A DNA stretch of 64,000 nucleotides, taken from JAGWAJ01 sp965215155. GTDB taxonomy: Bacteria > Acidobacteriota > Vicinamibacteria > Vicinamibacterales > UBA8438. Shown piece after piece: positions 53,053 through 61,727 of this stretch. Position 1 is the stretch's first letter; each line of letters opens with the position of its first letter. Location: assembly GCA_965215155.1 (NCBI GenBank), contig CBDCCY010000004.1, forward strand, positions 2,294,001-2,358,000, given 5' to 3'. The notes under the pieces are model-generated. The model did no database searches. It saw only the letters and a program-made list of their open reading frames with translations, and was not told where the DNA came from. The position numbers and the translations under genes are program-made.

Positions 53053-53742
53053 ATGACTTCGAGAATGGGCCTATTCTCGAGTTCTTCTGCCGCCTGCAAA
53101 GGCGGCACTCGTGGCTGGCAATTCGCTGACAGGATAGGGGTTCCGCGTCGGAGGAATTCGCAGGCCCTCAGAACCGCCGCGCTGCCGCTCGACCGCCCCG
53201 GTCCGGCCTTAGTAATCGCGGCGCTGTTGGGCGCAATGATGACCTCATGCTCCTCGGGCCGGCAGCCGGTGCGTTCACCGGCAGCCACGACACCTCACCC
53301 ACGCACCGTGCAGGTGCACACTCGGGAGCCGTTCTCCGTCGGCATCGTGCCGACGGTGCCCGTGCCCATCGGCGTTGGCACGCACCTTGCGTTTCGCCTA
53401 TCGTCGACCACGGCTGGCTACGCTAATCTCTACCTGCTTGACCCGGTGGGTCAGGTGTCCGTGCTTGCCGAGAATATGCCGCTCGCCGCCGGAAACCTCA
53501 CCTACCCATCGCCAGTGCATGGCTTCACGCTTGAAGCCAGCCAACCTGTCGGTCTCAATCGCGTCATCCTCTTGGTCACGCGGCAGCCGTTCCGGGGATT
53601 CTCCGGCGATGCGACGCTGACCACCCCTGTCGCCTTGGCGTTGCACGCGAGGGAATTCCTCACGGATTTGAATCGCGCAACCGCGCGACTGTCGCGGGCG
53701 TCCTGGGTAATGGATGAGATCCAGATTCGTGTTGTGGGTTGA
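53053..53742 (+). CDS. DUF4384-like exported protein 1
   Basis: The 229-residue protein has an N-terminal hydrophobic segment (ALVIAALLGAMMTSCSSG), possibly a lipoprotein signal, and a beta-rich domain resembling DUF4384: FSVGIVPTVPVPIGVGTHLA, AGYANLYLLDPVGQVSVLAE, LVTRQPFRGFSGD. In bacteria DUF4384 is often found with caspase-like peptidases. GGAGG stands seven bases before ATG 53053. It is followed after ten bases by a paralogue. Confidence 0.7.
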   Translation: MTSRMGLFSSSSAACKGGTRGWQFADRIGVPRRRNSQALRTAALPLDRPGPALVIAALLGAMMTSCSSGRQPVRSPAATTPHPRTVQVHTREPFSVGIVPTVPVPIGVGTHLAFRLSSTTAGYANLYLLDPVGQVSVLAENMPLAAGNLTYPSPVHGFTLEASQPVGLNRVILLVTRQPFRGFSGDATLTTPVALALHAREFLTDLNRATARLSRASWVMDEIQIRVVG

Positions 53743-53752
53743 TGAGGTGCGC

Positions 53753-54412
53753 ATGCACGTGACCGCAGCGCCGGCGTGGCCCGGCGCGATACGGCCCCGG
53801 AGAAAGTTCTGTGCCATGTGGCTACGCGCCGGTGTTCTAGGCTTCCCGACCGCCTCGGCGTCGGTTGTCGCAACCGCGGCTGGTCTTCAGCGACCGGCGT
53901 CGTCGGCCCTCGTCGAGAACGAGAGCGCTCCATTCTCGATCAGTCTGGTGCCGGCCGTGCCCATTCCGATCCGACTCGGCGCCACTATGCGCTTCCGCGT
54001 GTCCTCGAGCATAGCCGGATATGCCAACCTGTACCTGATTGCTCCAGTAGGGGAAGTGTCGGTGCTAGCCGAGAGTCTGCCTCTGGCGGCGGGTTACATC
54101 GACTATCCCCCATCCGCGGAGTCGTTCACCCTCGTGGCCAGTCAACCGGTCGGCTTTAGCCGGGTCGTACTGCTCGTTACCCGACAACCGTTCGCCGGTT
54201 TCAGTGGCAGCGCGACGCTCATCCAGCCGGTGAGTCTGGCGCTCCCCGCCGGGGCCTTCCTGTTCGAACTAAGTCTCGCGACCGCCCGCCTAGCGCGCGT
54301 CCTAGGCGGTTGCCGAGATTCGGGTTCGGACCGTCGGTTGATCACGGCGCCGCGGTTCTCAAGAATGTCGCCGAGGTCGCAACGGCGACAAAGTCAAGGA
54401 GCAGGTTCATGA
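53753..54412 (+). CDS. DUF4384-like exported protein 2, altered C-terminus
   Basis: A paralogue of the preceding gene: FSISLVPAVPIPIRLGATMR, AGYANLYLIAPVGEVSVLAE, LVTRQPFAGFSGSATL. Compared with protein 1 the end is shifted after ATARLAR: a one-base loss around 54298 moves it out of the frame that would read AVAEIRVRTVG and stop, so the reading extends about 30 unrelated residues to 54412. Even in the old frame a TAG replaces the Trp codon. The gene may still make its domain, but it is decaying. Confidence 0.6.
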   Translation: MHVTAAPAWPGAIRPRRKFCAMWLRAGVLGFPTASASVVATAAGLQRPASSALVENESAPFSISLVPAVPIPIRLGATMRFRVSSSIAGYANLYLIAPVGEVSVLAESLPLAAGYIDYPPSAESFTLVASQPVGFSRVVLLVTRQPFAGFSGSATLIQPVSLALPAGAFLFELSLATARLARVLGGCRDSGSDRRLITAPRFSRMSPRSQRRQSQGAGS

Positions 54413-55164
54413 CAAGTGAGCGTGTCGTTGCCGCGGCTCTGTTCTTCCTTATACCGTGTGCAGCACATTCCTCGAGTCGGGCCGCCGGCCAATCGACTTT
54501 GCGAACGCTCTCCGTCGCGCAGACGGCCATCAGGAACGCTACTCCCCTACCTACACGGCGAGGGCCCGATGCTCTCGCTGTTGTAGCGTGGGTAGATCGG
54601 CCCGACTCGACGTATGCAGTCGGCGAGCAAGTCCGTATGTTTGTGGAGACGAACAAGGACGCGTACGTGACCATCCTCAATGTCGATCCGGCGGGTCGAA
54701 CCACAGTCCTCTTTCCCAACGCGTATCAGGTGGCGAACTTTGTGCGGGCCAACAGTCCGCTGCAAGTGCCGCACCCGGCGTCTCGCTCACGGGTGGTGGT
54801 CACCGGTACCACAGGCACCGAGCTAATCAAGGTCATCGCCACGAGTGACCCGGACCCACTATTCTCTACCATGCAGTTGCGTCAAGTCGGCGCCTTCCAG
54901 ATGCTACGCACGGAACCGAGGCGCACTGCGCGAAGCCTTGTCGTCGCCATGAACAGACCTTCTTCGAGAGAATCTGCGCTGGCGGATGTGCCGGTAACGT
55001 CAAAGGCGGGGCTGGAGCTTGAGGGCGCCGAATGGGCTCTGTGCCATCGCACGATTGCCACGATTCCGGTGCCGATGCCGGCCGTTCAAAGGATGCGTAG
55101 CCTGCAAGTCCTAAGGACTGAGCACTCCGCCCGGGGGATGACATGTGAGGGGTTAACGCCATGA
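54409..55164 (+). CDS. DUF4384-domain exported protein 3
   Basis: The 251-residue protein has a signal peptide (VVAAALFFLIPCAAHSS) and a typical DUF4384 core: DSTYAVGEQVRMFVETNKDA, YVTILNVDPAGRTTVLFPNA, FVRANSPLQVPHP and ELIKVIATSDPDP. AAGGAG precedes ATG 54409, and the start overlaps the extended end of the previous gene. The C-terminal 70 residues are not recognised. Three such genes in a row beside a caspase remnant suggest one functional unit. Confidence 0.75.
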   Translation: MTSERVVAAALFFLIPCAAHSSSRAAGQSTLRTLSVAQTAIRNATPLPTRRGPDALAVVAWVDRPDSTYAVGEQVRMFVETNKDAYVTILNVDPAGRTTVLFPNAYQVANFVRANSPLQVPHPASRSRVVVTGTTGTELIKVIATSDPDPLFSTMQLRQVGAFQMLRTEPRRTARSLVVAMNRPSSRESALADVPVTSKAGLELEGAEWALCHRTIATIPVPMPAVQRMRSLQVLRTEHSARGMTCEGLTP

Positions 55165-55447
55165 GCCCGTTCTCGGAGGAAACGGGTAGTGACGTCGACT
55201 GCTGCGTCGGGAGACGAAGTGCCGGGGGAACGCTTCTCACGGTCGAGGACGCCGGAGTGGCGTGGAAGCGATTGCTAACGAGGCTCCGCCTCAGACCGAC
55301 GAGACATGTAGACCTCAGCGCGTGCTTTAGGGGGAGTCGGACTCCGGCCGCTGCTCCCGCTGCGGCGTGAGCCGCCGTTATAGTCGCCCGAGGGCGATGG
55401 TGGCCGTAGACTGGCCGGTGGGGAGCCCATCGACCGGAGCCCGAGCC

Positions 55448-57049
55448 ATGAACGTAGCACGATCCGTCGCCGAAGTACTGTCGCGGCACACGATGCTGAC
55501 GCTGGAGTGCATCGACCGCATGTACCTGAACGTCTACGTACCGCTGCTGCAGACGGGGGCGGGCGCGGCGCACTTCTTCCGCAAGGTCCGGGGCCGGCCG
55601 GTGCCGTCGTCGGCCCTGATGGGACCGCTGACCGAGCGCTTCGTCGCGGCGATCAAGCGCTATGCCGAGCGCAACGGCATCGACATCGTGGCGTTCGGTC
55701 GCCGGGAGCGCAAGGACGACCGGACGCGGGAGTACCTCCGCCGGTGGACGGGAGGCGAAGGCGTGCTCTACATCGGGCGGGCGCAAGAGAAGGCACGGGT
55801 GCTGCGTACGGAACGCCGCCACGACCCGAGGACCGGCGCGAGCTATCCGTGGCTGACGGACTCGACGGCGATGGTCAACCACTACTACGTCTACGCGGTG
55901 GACGACGACTTCGGGCCGTTCTTCCTGAAGTTCTGCTCGTACTTCCCGTACAACGCCAAGCTGTGCATCAACGGGCACGAGTACCTGAAGCGGCAGTTGA
56001 CGAAGCGGGGCATCGCGTTCGAGGCGCTCGACAACGGCATCCTGCGCTGCGACGACCCCGAGGCGATGCAGCGGCTGGCCGACGGGCTGACGGCGGAGCA
56101 GGTCGACGGGCTGCTGCGGAAGTGGCTGGCGCGGCTGCCGCACCCCTTCGAGCCCAGCGACCGGAAACAGGGCATCCGGTACGACATCTCGATACTGCAG
56201 GCGGAGTTCGCCCGGACCCAGGTGTTCGACCGACCGGCGCAGGGGCGGGTCTTCTTCGAGGAGGTGCTGCGCGAGCACCTCGACATGGGCCGTCCCGACC
56301 ACGTGCAGTTGATCTTCGACCGGCGCGTCACCCGACGCACCCCCTCGCGGTATCGCACCCGCGTCATCACCGACAGGGTCACCCCGTCGCTGCACGTCGA
56401 CTACAAGCACTCGCGCATCAAGCAGTACCACAAGGAGGGACGCGCGCTACGCACCGAGACGGTGATCAACGACACGTACGACTTCGATGTCGGCCGCCGG
56501 CTGAGGAACCTTGAGGATCTGAAGACGATCGGCTTCACCGCCAACCGACGCCTGCTCGGCGTCCAACGCCTCAGTCACGACCGAAGCATCGGAGCCGACG
56601 TGCTCGACGAGTTGCACCGCCCGGTGTGCATCGACGGCCAACGCGCCTCGGCGCTGCGCTTCGGCGACCGGCGGGTGCAAGCGCTGTTCGCCGCCCTGCT
56701 GCGCTTCGACCTGCTGCCGCACGGCTTCCGCAACCGGGAGTTGCGGGAGGCGGTGGCGTCACTGTGTGGTCTGTCGCTCGACGATTACGGCACGGGACGC
56801 ATGACGTACGACCTGCGCCGGCTACGTCTCCGGGGGCTCATCGAGCGCATCCCCGGCACCCTCCGGTACCAGCTCACCGCCGAGGGACTCTGCGTCGCGC
56901 TGGCCTATCACCGGACCCAGGCGCGGGTTCTCGGGCCGGTGCTGTCGGCGACCCTCGACGGGGACTCGACCACACGGATTCGGGAAGCCGTCGCCCTCTA
57001 CGACCAAGAGGTCGACCACGCTTGGCGCGGACGGGCCCTGGCTGCCTGA
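55448..57049 (+). CDS. Conserved 533-residue protein of unknown function with C-terminal winged-helix-like region
   Basis: I cannot assign a function. Distinctive stretches are RMYLNVYVPLLQTGAGAAHF, GGEGVLYIGRAQEKARVLRT, TDSTAMVNHYYVYAVDDDFG, LKFCSYFPYNAKLCINGHEY, DISILQAEFARTQVFDRPAQ and HVDYKHSRIKQYHKEGRALR. The last 110 residues (YGTGRMTYDLRRLRLRGLIE, GTLRYQLTAEGLCVALAYHR) look like a winged helix. There is no signal peptide or membrane segment. It sits alone between the DUF4384 genes and the second IS66 copy. GGAG lies nine bases before ATG 55448. A mobile-element or nucleic-acid-binding role is a guess from context. Confidence 0.7.
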   Translation: MNVARSVAEVLSRHTMLTLECIDRMYLNVYVPLLQTGAGAAHFFRKVRGRPVPSSALMGPLTERFVAAIKRYAERNGIDIVAFGRRERKDDRTREYLRRWTGGEGVLYIGRAQEKARVLRTERRHDPRTGASYPWLTDSTAMVNHYYVYAVDDDFGPFFLKFCSYFPYNAKLCINGHEYLKRQLTKRGIAFEALDNGILRCDDPEAMQRLADGLTAEQVDGLLRKWLARLPHPFEPSDRKQGIRYDISILQAEFARTQVFDRPAQGRVFFEEVLREHLDMGRPDHVQLIFDRRVTRRTPSRYRTRVITDRVTPSLHVDYKHSRIKQYHKEGRALRTETVINDTYDFDVGRRLRNLEDLKTIGFTANRRLLGVQRLSHDRSIGADVLDELHRPVCIDGQRASALRFGDRRVQALFAALLRFDLLPHGFRNRELREAVASLCGLSLDDYGTGRMTYDLRRLRLRGLIERIPGTLRYQLTAEGLCVALAYHRTQARVLGPVLSATLDGDSTTRIREAVALYDQEVDHAWRGRALAA

Positions 57050-57144
57050 ACACTGGATCGGGGAGACCAAGACCACCGGCGGTAGCCGGATCCGAAACTT
57101 GACTCGTCTTCGATTAGCGGGTTCCGGGCCGAAGCGTCAATATT

Positions 57145-57173
57145 TTGACTTGTACAATTTTGGGAATTATGGC
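57145..57173 (+). promoter_or_regulatory. Probable promoter of the IS66-type transposase (copy 2)
   Basis: TTGACT, 17 bases, TATGGC, 12 bp before the GTG start, as in copy 1. Confidence 0.55.
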
Positions 57174-57184
57174 ATAACGGTGGC

Positions 57185-58147
57185 GTGACGGCCGCCGACC
57201 GGAAATCGCCCCCACCTCGGACAGCGGAACGTCCTACCGACCTCGAACGGCTTCGCGAAGAGTTGACGCGGCGCGAGCGCGACGCGAAGAGGCTGCAACG
57301 CAAGAGCGACCGTCTGCAACGGGAGAATGACCGCCTGAAACAACAGGTGGAGCGCCTGAAACGACAATTGGACGAGGCACGCCGGGCGGGTCGCCGCCAA
57401 GCGGCACCGTTCGCCAAGGACCGGCCGCAAGGTAGCGGCGGGCATCCCGGACGGCGAGCCGGTGCGGAGTATGGCCGCCACGGTTGCCGCCGGCGCCCGG
57501 CGCAGGTCGACGAGACCCACGCGGCGCCGATTCCGAGGGAATGTCCGGACTGCGGCGGCGCGGTCGCAGTGACCCGCGAGGCGTCGCAGTATCAGGAAGA
57601 CCTGCCGGTGGTGCGCCCGGTCGTGCGGCGCTTCGCCATCGAGGTCGGCCACTGCACGCAGTGTCGGCGGCGGGTGCAGGGCCACCACGAGCTGCAGACC
57701 TCCGACGCGCTGGGGGCGGCGGGCGTGCAACTCGGACCCGCGGTCGTGGCGCTGGTGGTCGAGCTGCACACGGAGATGGGGGTGCCGCTGGCGAAGGTCG
57801 CGCACGTGCTGCGGACCACGTTCGGGCTGCAGGTGACACCGGGCGGGCTCGCCCACGTGCTGCACCGGGCGGCCCGCGCCGCCGCGCCGGCCTACACGGA
57901 GCTGTGCGAGCAGGTCCGCACCGCCCCCGTGGTCACGCCGGACGAGACGGGCTGGCGCGTCGGCGGCGAGCGCCACTGGCTGTGGACGTTCGTCACCCCG
58001 GAGACGACGGTCTACGCCATCTGTCCCGGCCGCGGGTTCGACGACGCCGCCACGGTGCTGGGGACCGACTACCTCGGCGTGCTCGTGCGTGACGGGTGGG
58101 CGCCGTATCGCTGCTACGACGGCCTGCACCAGACGTGTCTGGCGCAC
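57185..58147 (+). pseudogene. IS66-family transposase copy 2, N-terminal part
   Basis: 321 codons match copy 1 closely: coiled coil (NDRLKQQVERLKRQLDEARR; seven residues shorter than copy 1), zinc-finger CPDCGGAV ... CTQCRRR, DETGWRVGGERHWLW and LHQTCLAH. It is cut at the same CAC codon as copy 1. The reading continues to 58219 in RIT2 sequence. The C-terminal part, with the last catalytic residue, is missing. Confidence 0.9.
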
Positions 58148-58175
58148 TATGCCGATGTCGGGATTATTCCGATGT
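58148..58175 (+). repeat. RIT2 left terminal inverted repeat
   Basis: 28 bp identical to 45827-45854, preceded by GGCGCAC. Because RIT2 is inverted relative to RIT1, this end is next to ritC. Confidence 0.95.
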
Positions 58176-58228
58176 TGGTGCAGACGCCCCTGTTGTTGGC
58201 GGCATCTGCACCAAACTGATCGGCATAA

Positions 58229-58664
58229 TCACAGCCCTTCGAGAAAGGCCAGGAGCGCGTCGGATGGTTGATAGCGGCCCCCGCGGACTTCGGCTGGGGT
58301 GGTCCTTGCGAGCGCCCGTTCCTTCAGGGCGAGGTCGGCATGGATGTAGATGTCGGTGGTGCGGACGTGTTCGTGTCCGAGCCACAGGGCGATGACGGTG
58401 TTGTCGACCCCGGCGTGCAGCAACCGCATGGCTGCGGTGTGACGCAGCGTGTGCGGGGTGACGGTCTTCTCGCGGAGCGATGGGCAGGCGTGGGCCGCAG
58501 CAGCCACGTGCGTCGTGACGCGTTGCGCGAGGGCGTCTCGGCTGAGCGGTTTGCCTGTCCGCGTAGGGAAGACTGGTGCCTCTGGTGAGCTGGCGCATTC
58601 GGCCAGCCAGGCACGCAGGGCGGCGGCCACCGGCTTGGTGAGCGGAGTGACCCGGTGCTTGCGC
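58229..58664 (-). pseudogene. ritC: RIT2 ritC, 3' part
   Basis: Encodes the C-terminal part from RKHRVTPLTKPVAAALRAWL to FLEGL, identical to RIT1, including TPHTLRHTAAMRLLHAG and the catalytic tyrosine. It is separated from its 5' part by the ISL3-type element, so no full RitC can be made from RIT2. Confidence 0.9.
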
Positions 58665-58713
58665 CCTTTTCCGGGTCTTCCGCAGAATCTGTGGGTAAGA
58701 ACGGAGGCTGGTA

Positions 58714-58854
58714 GTCCTCGTCAGACAAGAGGCAGCGTGCCCGTGTGCTCGCCGCCGTCAAGGCGCTTCGCTCCGCTCCGCCCCCGCTGCGCGGGGCTGA
58801 CGGCCTGGACGCCGGCTCCGCGCACGAGCGCCCCGGCTCTCGTCTGACGAGGAC
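58714..58854. repeat. 141-bp segment bounded by 18-bp inverted repeats inside ISL3
   Basis: GTCCTCGTCAGACAAGAG at 58714-58731 faces its complement at 58837-58854 with one mismatch. The segment contains GC-rich palindromic DNA and no gene. The arms share CCTCGTCAG with the right end of the ISL3-type element. It may be a small non-autonomous insertion or a regulatory structure in front of the transposase. Confidence 0.7.
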
Positions 58855-58994
58855 CAAATGCCCGACGCCCGTATCGGGAGGGCGATGGCCCGTCCCGAAG
58901 CACAGAACGCAGCCTCGACATCGGAAACGCATCCCGTTCCGGAATCCGCGACAATTGGTGTTGCAGCAGCCAAGCGACGCGGAAGGGGAACGGG

Positions 58995-60245
58995 ATGCAA
59001 CTCAAGAGTATCTTGAATCGGGTCCAGAAGCACCCGTCGTTCATCTACGAGACGGTGCGGCTGGTGGAGCACCCGCAGTTGACCCTCGAGGTTCGGGTGC
59101 GGCCTCGCGCCGGGACCCGCGCGACGTGCTCGCAGTGCAGGCGCCGGGCCCCGGGCTACGACACGCAGGCGGTCCGGCGCTTCGACTTCGTGCCCCTGTG
59201 GCACATCCCCGTGGTCTTCCTCTACGCGATGCGCCGCGTCGACTGCCCGCGCTGCGGCGTACGGGTCGAGGCGCTGCCGTGGGCCACCGGCAAGCACCGA
59301 CTGACCGACGCCTACGCCTGGTTCCTCGCCGGGTGGGCCAGGCGTCTGTCGTGGCAGGAGGTCGCCGCGGCGTTCCCCACGTCCTGGGACACCGTCTATC
59401 GGGCCGTGCGCATGGCGGTCGACTGGGGCCTCGCGCACCGCGACCTCACGAACATCGAGGCCATCGGCGTCGACGAGCTCTCCCGCCGCCGCGGGCAACG
59501 CTACCTGACGCTGGTCTATCAGATCGACGGTCACTGCAAGCGCCTGCTGTGGGTCGGCCGCGAACGCAAGGCCGCGACGTTGGAGGGCTTCTTCGACTGG
59601 TTCGGCCCCGCACGCAGCGCGGCGCTGTATTTCGTCTGCTCGGACATGTGGAAGCCCTACCTGAAGGTGGTTGCCGAGCGCGCCGGCCAGGCCGTGCAGG
59701 TGCTCGACCGCTTCCACATCATGAGCCATTTCTCGCAAGCGATCGACGAGGTGCGCGCGGCGGAGGCCCGGAAGCTCGCCGCCGCGGGCCGGGCGCCGGT
59801 GCTCAAGCGCAGCCGCTGGCTCCTGCTCAAGCGTCCGGAGAATCTCAGCGACGAGCAGCGGGGCCGGCTTGCGGAGCTGGTGCGTCGCAACCTGCGCACG
59901 GTTCGCGCCTACCTGCTCAAGGAGGACTTTCAAGCGCTGTGGGGCTACGTGTCGCCGTACTGGGCCGGCCGGTTCCTCGACCGCTGGTGCACTCGGACGA
60001 TGCGCTCGCGGCTCGACCCGATGAAGGAGGTGGCCCGCATGCTGCGCTCGCACCGCGACCTGATCCTGAACTGGTTCCGGGCCCGAGGGCAGTTCTCCAG
60101 TGGCATTGTCGAAGGCTTCAACGGGAAGGCCAGAGTGATCACCAAACGGGCGTATGGCTTCCGCACCTCCGCGGCACTGGAAGTCGCTTTGTATCATGCA
60201 CTTGGCGACCTGCCCGAACCAGAACTCACCCACAGATTCTGCTGA
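58995..60245 (+). CDS. ISL3-family transposase
   Basis: The 416-residue transposase has two N-terminal Cys pairs (ATCSQCRRRAPGYD; VDCPRCGVRVEALPW), a helix-turn-helix, and a DDE domain with Asp in IEAIGVDELSRRRGQRY, Asp in YFVCSDMWKPYLKVV and Glu in SGIVEGFNGKARVITKRAYG. ATG 58995 follows GGAAGGGG. It is complete and ends inside the right inverted repeat. Confidence 0.93.
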   Translation: MQLKSILNRVQKHPSFIYETVRLVEHPQLTLEVRVRPRAGTRATCSQCRRRAPGYDTQAVRRFDFVPLWHIPVVFLYAMRRVDCPRCGVRVEALPWATGKHRLTDAYAWFLAGWARRLSWQEVAAAFPTSWDTVYRAVRMAVDWGLAHRDLTNIEAIGVDELSRRRGQRYLTLVYQIDGHCKRLLWVGRERKAATLEGFFDWFGPARSAALYFVCSDMWKPYLKVVAERAGQAVQVLDRFHIMSHFSQAIDEVRAAEARKLAAAGRAPVLKRSRWLLLKRPENLSDEQRGRLAELVRRNLRTVRAYLLKEDFQALWGYVSPYWAGRFLDRWCTRTMRSRLDPMKEVARMLRSHRDLILNWFRARGQFSSGIVEGFNGKARVITKRAYGFRTSAALEVALYHALGDLPEPELTHRFC

Positions 60246-60251
60246 CGAGGC

Positions 60252-60805
60252 CCTTTTCCAAGGCAGTGGACGTGCGCACCTCGCGCCAAGTGCAGGTCCG
60301 TGCAGCGCAGGCCGGTGAGTTCGGCGGCGCGCAATCCGGTCTGGATCGCGAGCGCGAGGAGAGTGTGGTCGCGGCGCCCGGTCCACGTGGTGCGGTCGGG
60401 GGCGGCGAGCAGGGCGTCGACTTCGAGGTCGGACAGGAAGGTCACGAGCCCACGTGGACCGCGCGTGGGGGGCATCGCGAGTACGCGGGCAATGACGGCT
60501 GCCTGCTCGGGATGCTCCAGTGCGGCATAGCGGAACAGGGCATGAATGGCCGACAACCGCGCGTTGCGGGTGCGCGCGGTGTTCGCGCGGTCGTGCTCGA
60601 GGTGGGCCAGGAATCGTCCGATGAGGGGTGCGTCGAGATCGCCGAGTTCCAGGTCCGAGGGGGCCTTGGCGAGGTGGACCGCGGCAAAGCGGACGAGCAT
60701 CCGCCACGCGTCGCGGTAGGCAGCGACCGTGTGCGGGCTGGCGTGGCGCTGGTGCACGAGCCGCTCGGTGAAGAACGCCTGGAGCGTGGGAGCAAGGGCG
60801 CTCAT
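60252..60805 (-). pseudogene. ritC: RIT2 ritC, 5' part
   Basis: Encodes the N-terminal 183 or so residues, MSALAPTLQAFF to HVHCLGKG, as in RIT1, then enters the ISL3-type element and stops at 60194. Its start overlaps the ritB stop in the same ATGA arrangement. Confidence 0.9.
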
Positions 60806-61727
60806 GCTGAGGCCCCCAGATGGCGTTCGAGGCGGTCTGAGGCCAACTGCATCAATGCCGGTGCCGCCGACAGGTACCAGTATGTGTACTTGGGGTCGGC
60901 GTGCCCGAGATAGGTGGCCAGGAGCGCGATTCGCGCCGCCGGATTCTGGCCCTGTCGGTAGGCGTCGAGCAGCGTGCACGTCGCGAACCGATGTCGGATG
61001 TCGTGCAGCCGTGGCCGACAGGCGGCTGCGTGCGGCCGGAGGCCCGCGCGCTGGACCAGGGTGCGGAACGTCTGCTGTACATTGCGGCACAGCAGCCTCG
61101 TGCCCGCGGTAGAAACGAACAGCGCGGCGGTGTCCCGGGCCGCCAGCCGGTCCGCGCGGAGCAGATACTGCTGGACCGCGGCGCTGGCTGTGGGGTGCAG
61201 CGGAAGTGCACGGGACTTGTCGAATTTGCCGTGGCGGACGGTGATCAGCCCCTGCTCGGCGTCGAAATCGTGCCGATCGAGCGCGATGGCTTCACCGACG
61301 CGCATCCCGGTCACGACCAGCAGACCGATCAGGGTCCGATACGTTGCGGCCCGATGCCCGGTGCGCAGCCCCGATGTGGCGACCAGCAGGGCCGCGATGT
61401 CTTCGTCGGTGTAGGGTACGGCGTGGCGCGCTGGGCGCGCGCCTGCAACAGGTCGGCGGGCGGTATCTCGGTTGCCGGGTCGATCGTGCGCACGAAGGTC
61501 GCGAAGCCGCGGACGACGGTGAGTCGGCTGGCCCACCACGCCCTCGGGTCCTTCCCGGCGGGGAGTGTCGCCCAGGCGAGGGCGGTCTCGGTGCGCAGGC
61601 GCGTCTCCCCGCGGTCTTCGAGATAGGTCAGGAATTGCGCGAGGAGCTTCTCCGCGCGCGCCAAGCGGTAGCCCAGCGCCCGGCGCATCGTCAGATAGTC
61701 GGCCAGGGCTTGACGCAGGAAGGTCAT
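60802..61727 (-). pseudogene. ritB: RIT2 ritB, frameshifted
   Basis: Same gene as 47184-48110 but one C is missing from a run of four at about 61414 (TACCCCTAC in RIT1, TACCCTAC here). The first 105 residues are in frame, after which the reading goes to a stop at 61329. The rest, with all catalytic residues (LHDIRHRFATCTLLD, LGHADPKYTYWYLS), is in another frame. Confidence 0.9.

Larger units (their letters stand above)
57106..58147. mobile_element. IS66-type element copy 2, left part only
   Basis: It begins GTCTTCGATTAGCGGGT, matching the left end of copy 1 except for one base, and runs to GGCGCAC at 58141-58147, where RIT2 begins. No right half or right inverted repeat is found in the window, so copy 2 is truncated or split by rearrangement. 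Confidence 0.88.
58673..60251. mobile_element. ISL3-family element in ritC of RIT2
   Basis: The 1,579-bp element is flanked by an exact 8-bp duplication CCTTTTCC (58665-58672 and 60252-60259). The 24-bp ends match at 20 positions; the inner part GCAGAATCTGTGGGT is identical in both. Deleting the element with one duplication restores the ritC sequence of RIT1. It has one transposase gene on the plus strand and a 320-bp upstream region. Confidence 0.93.
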
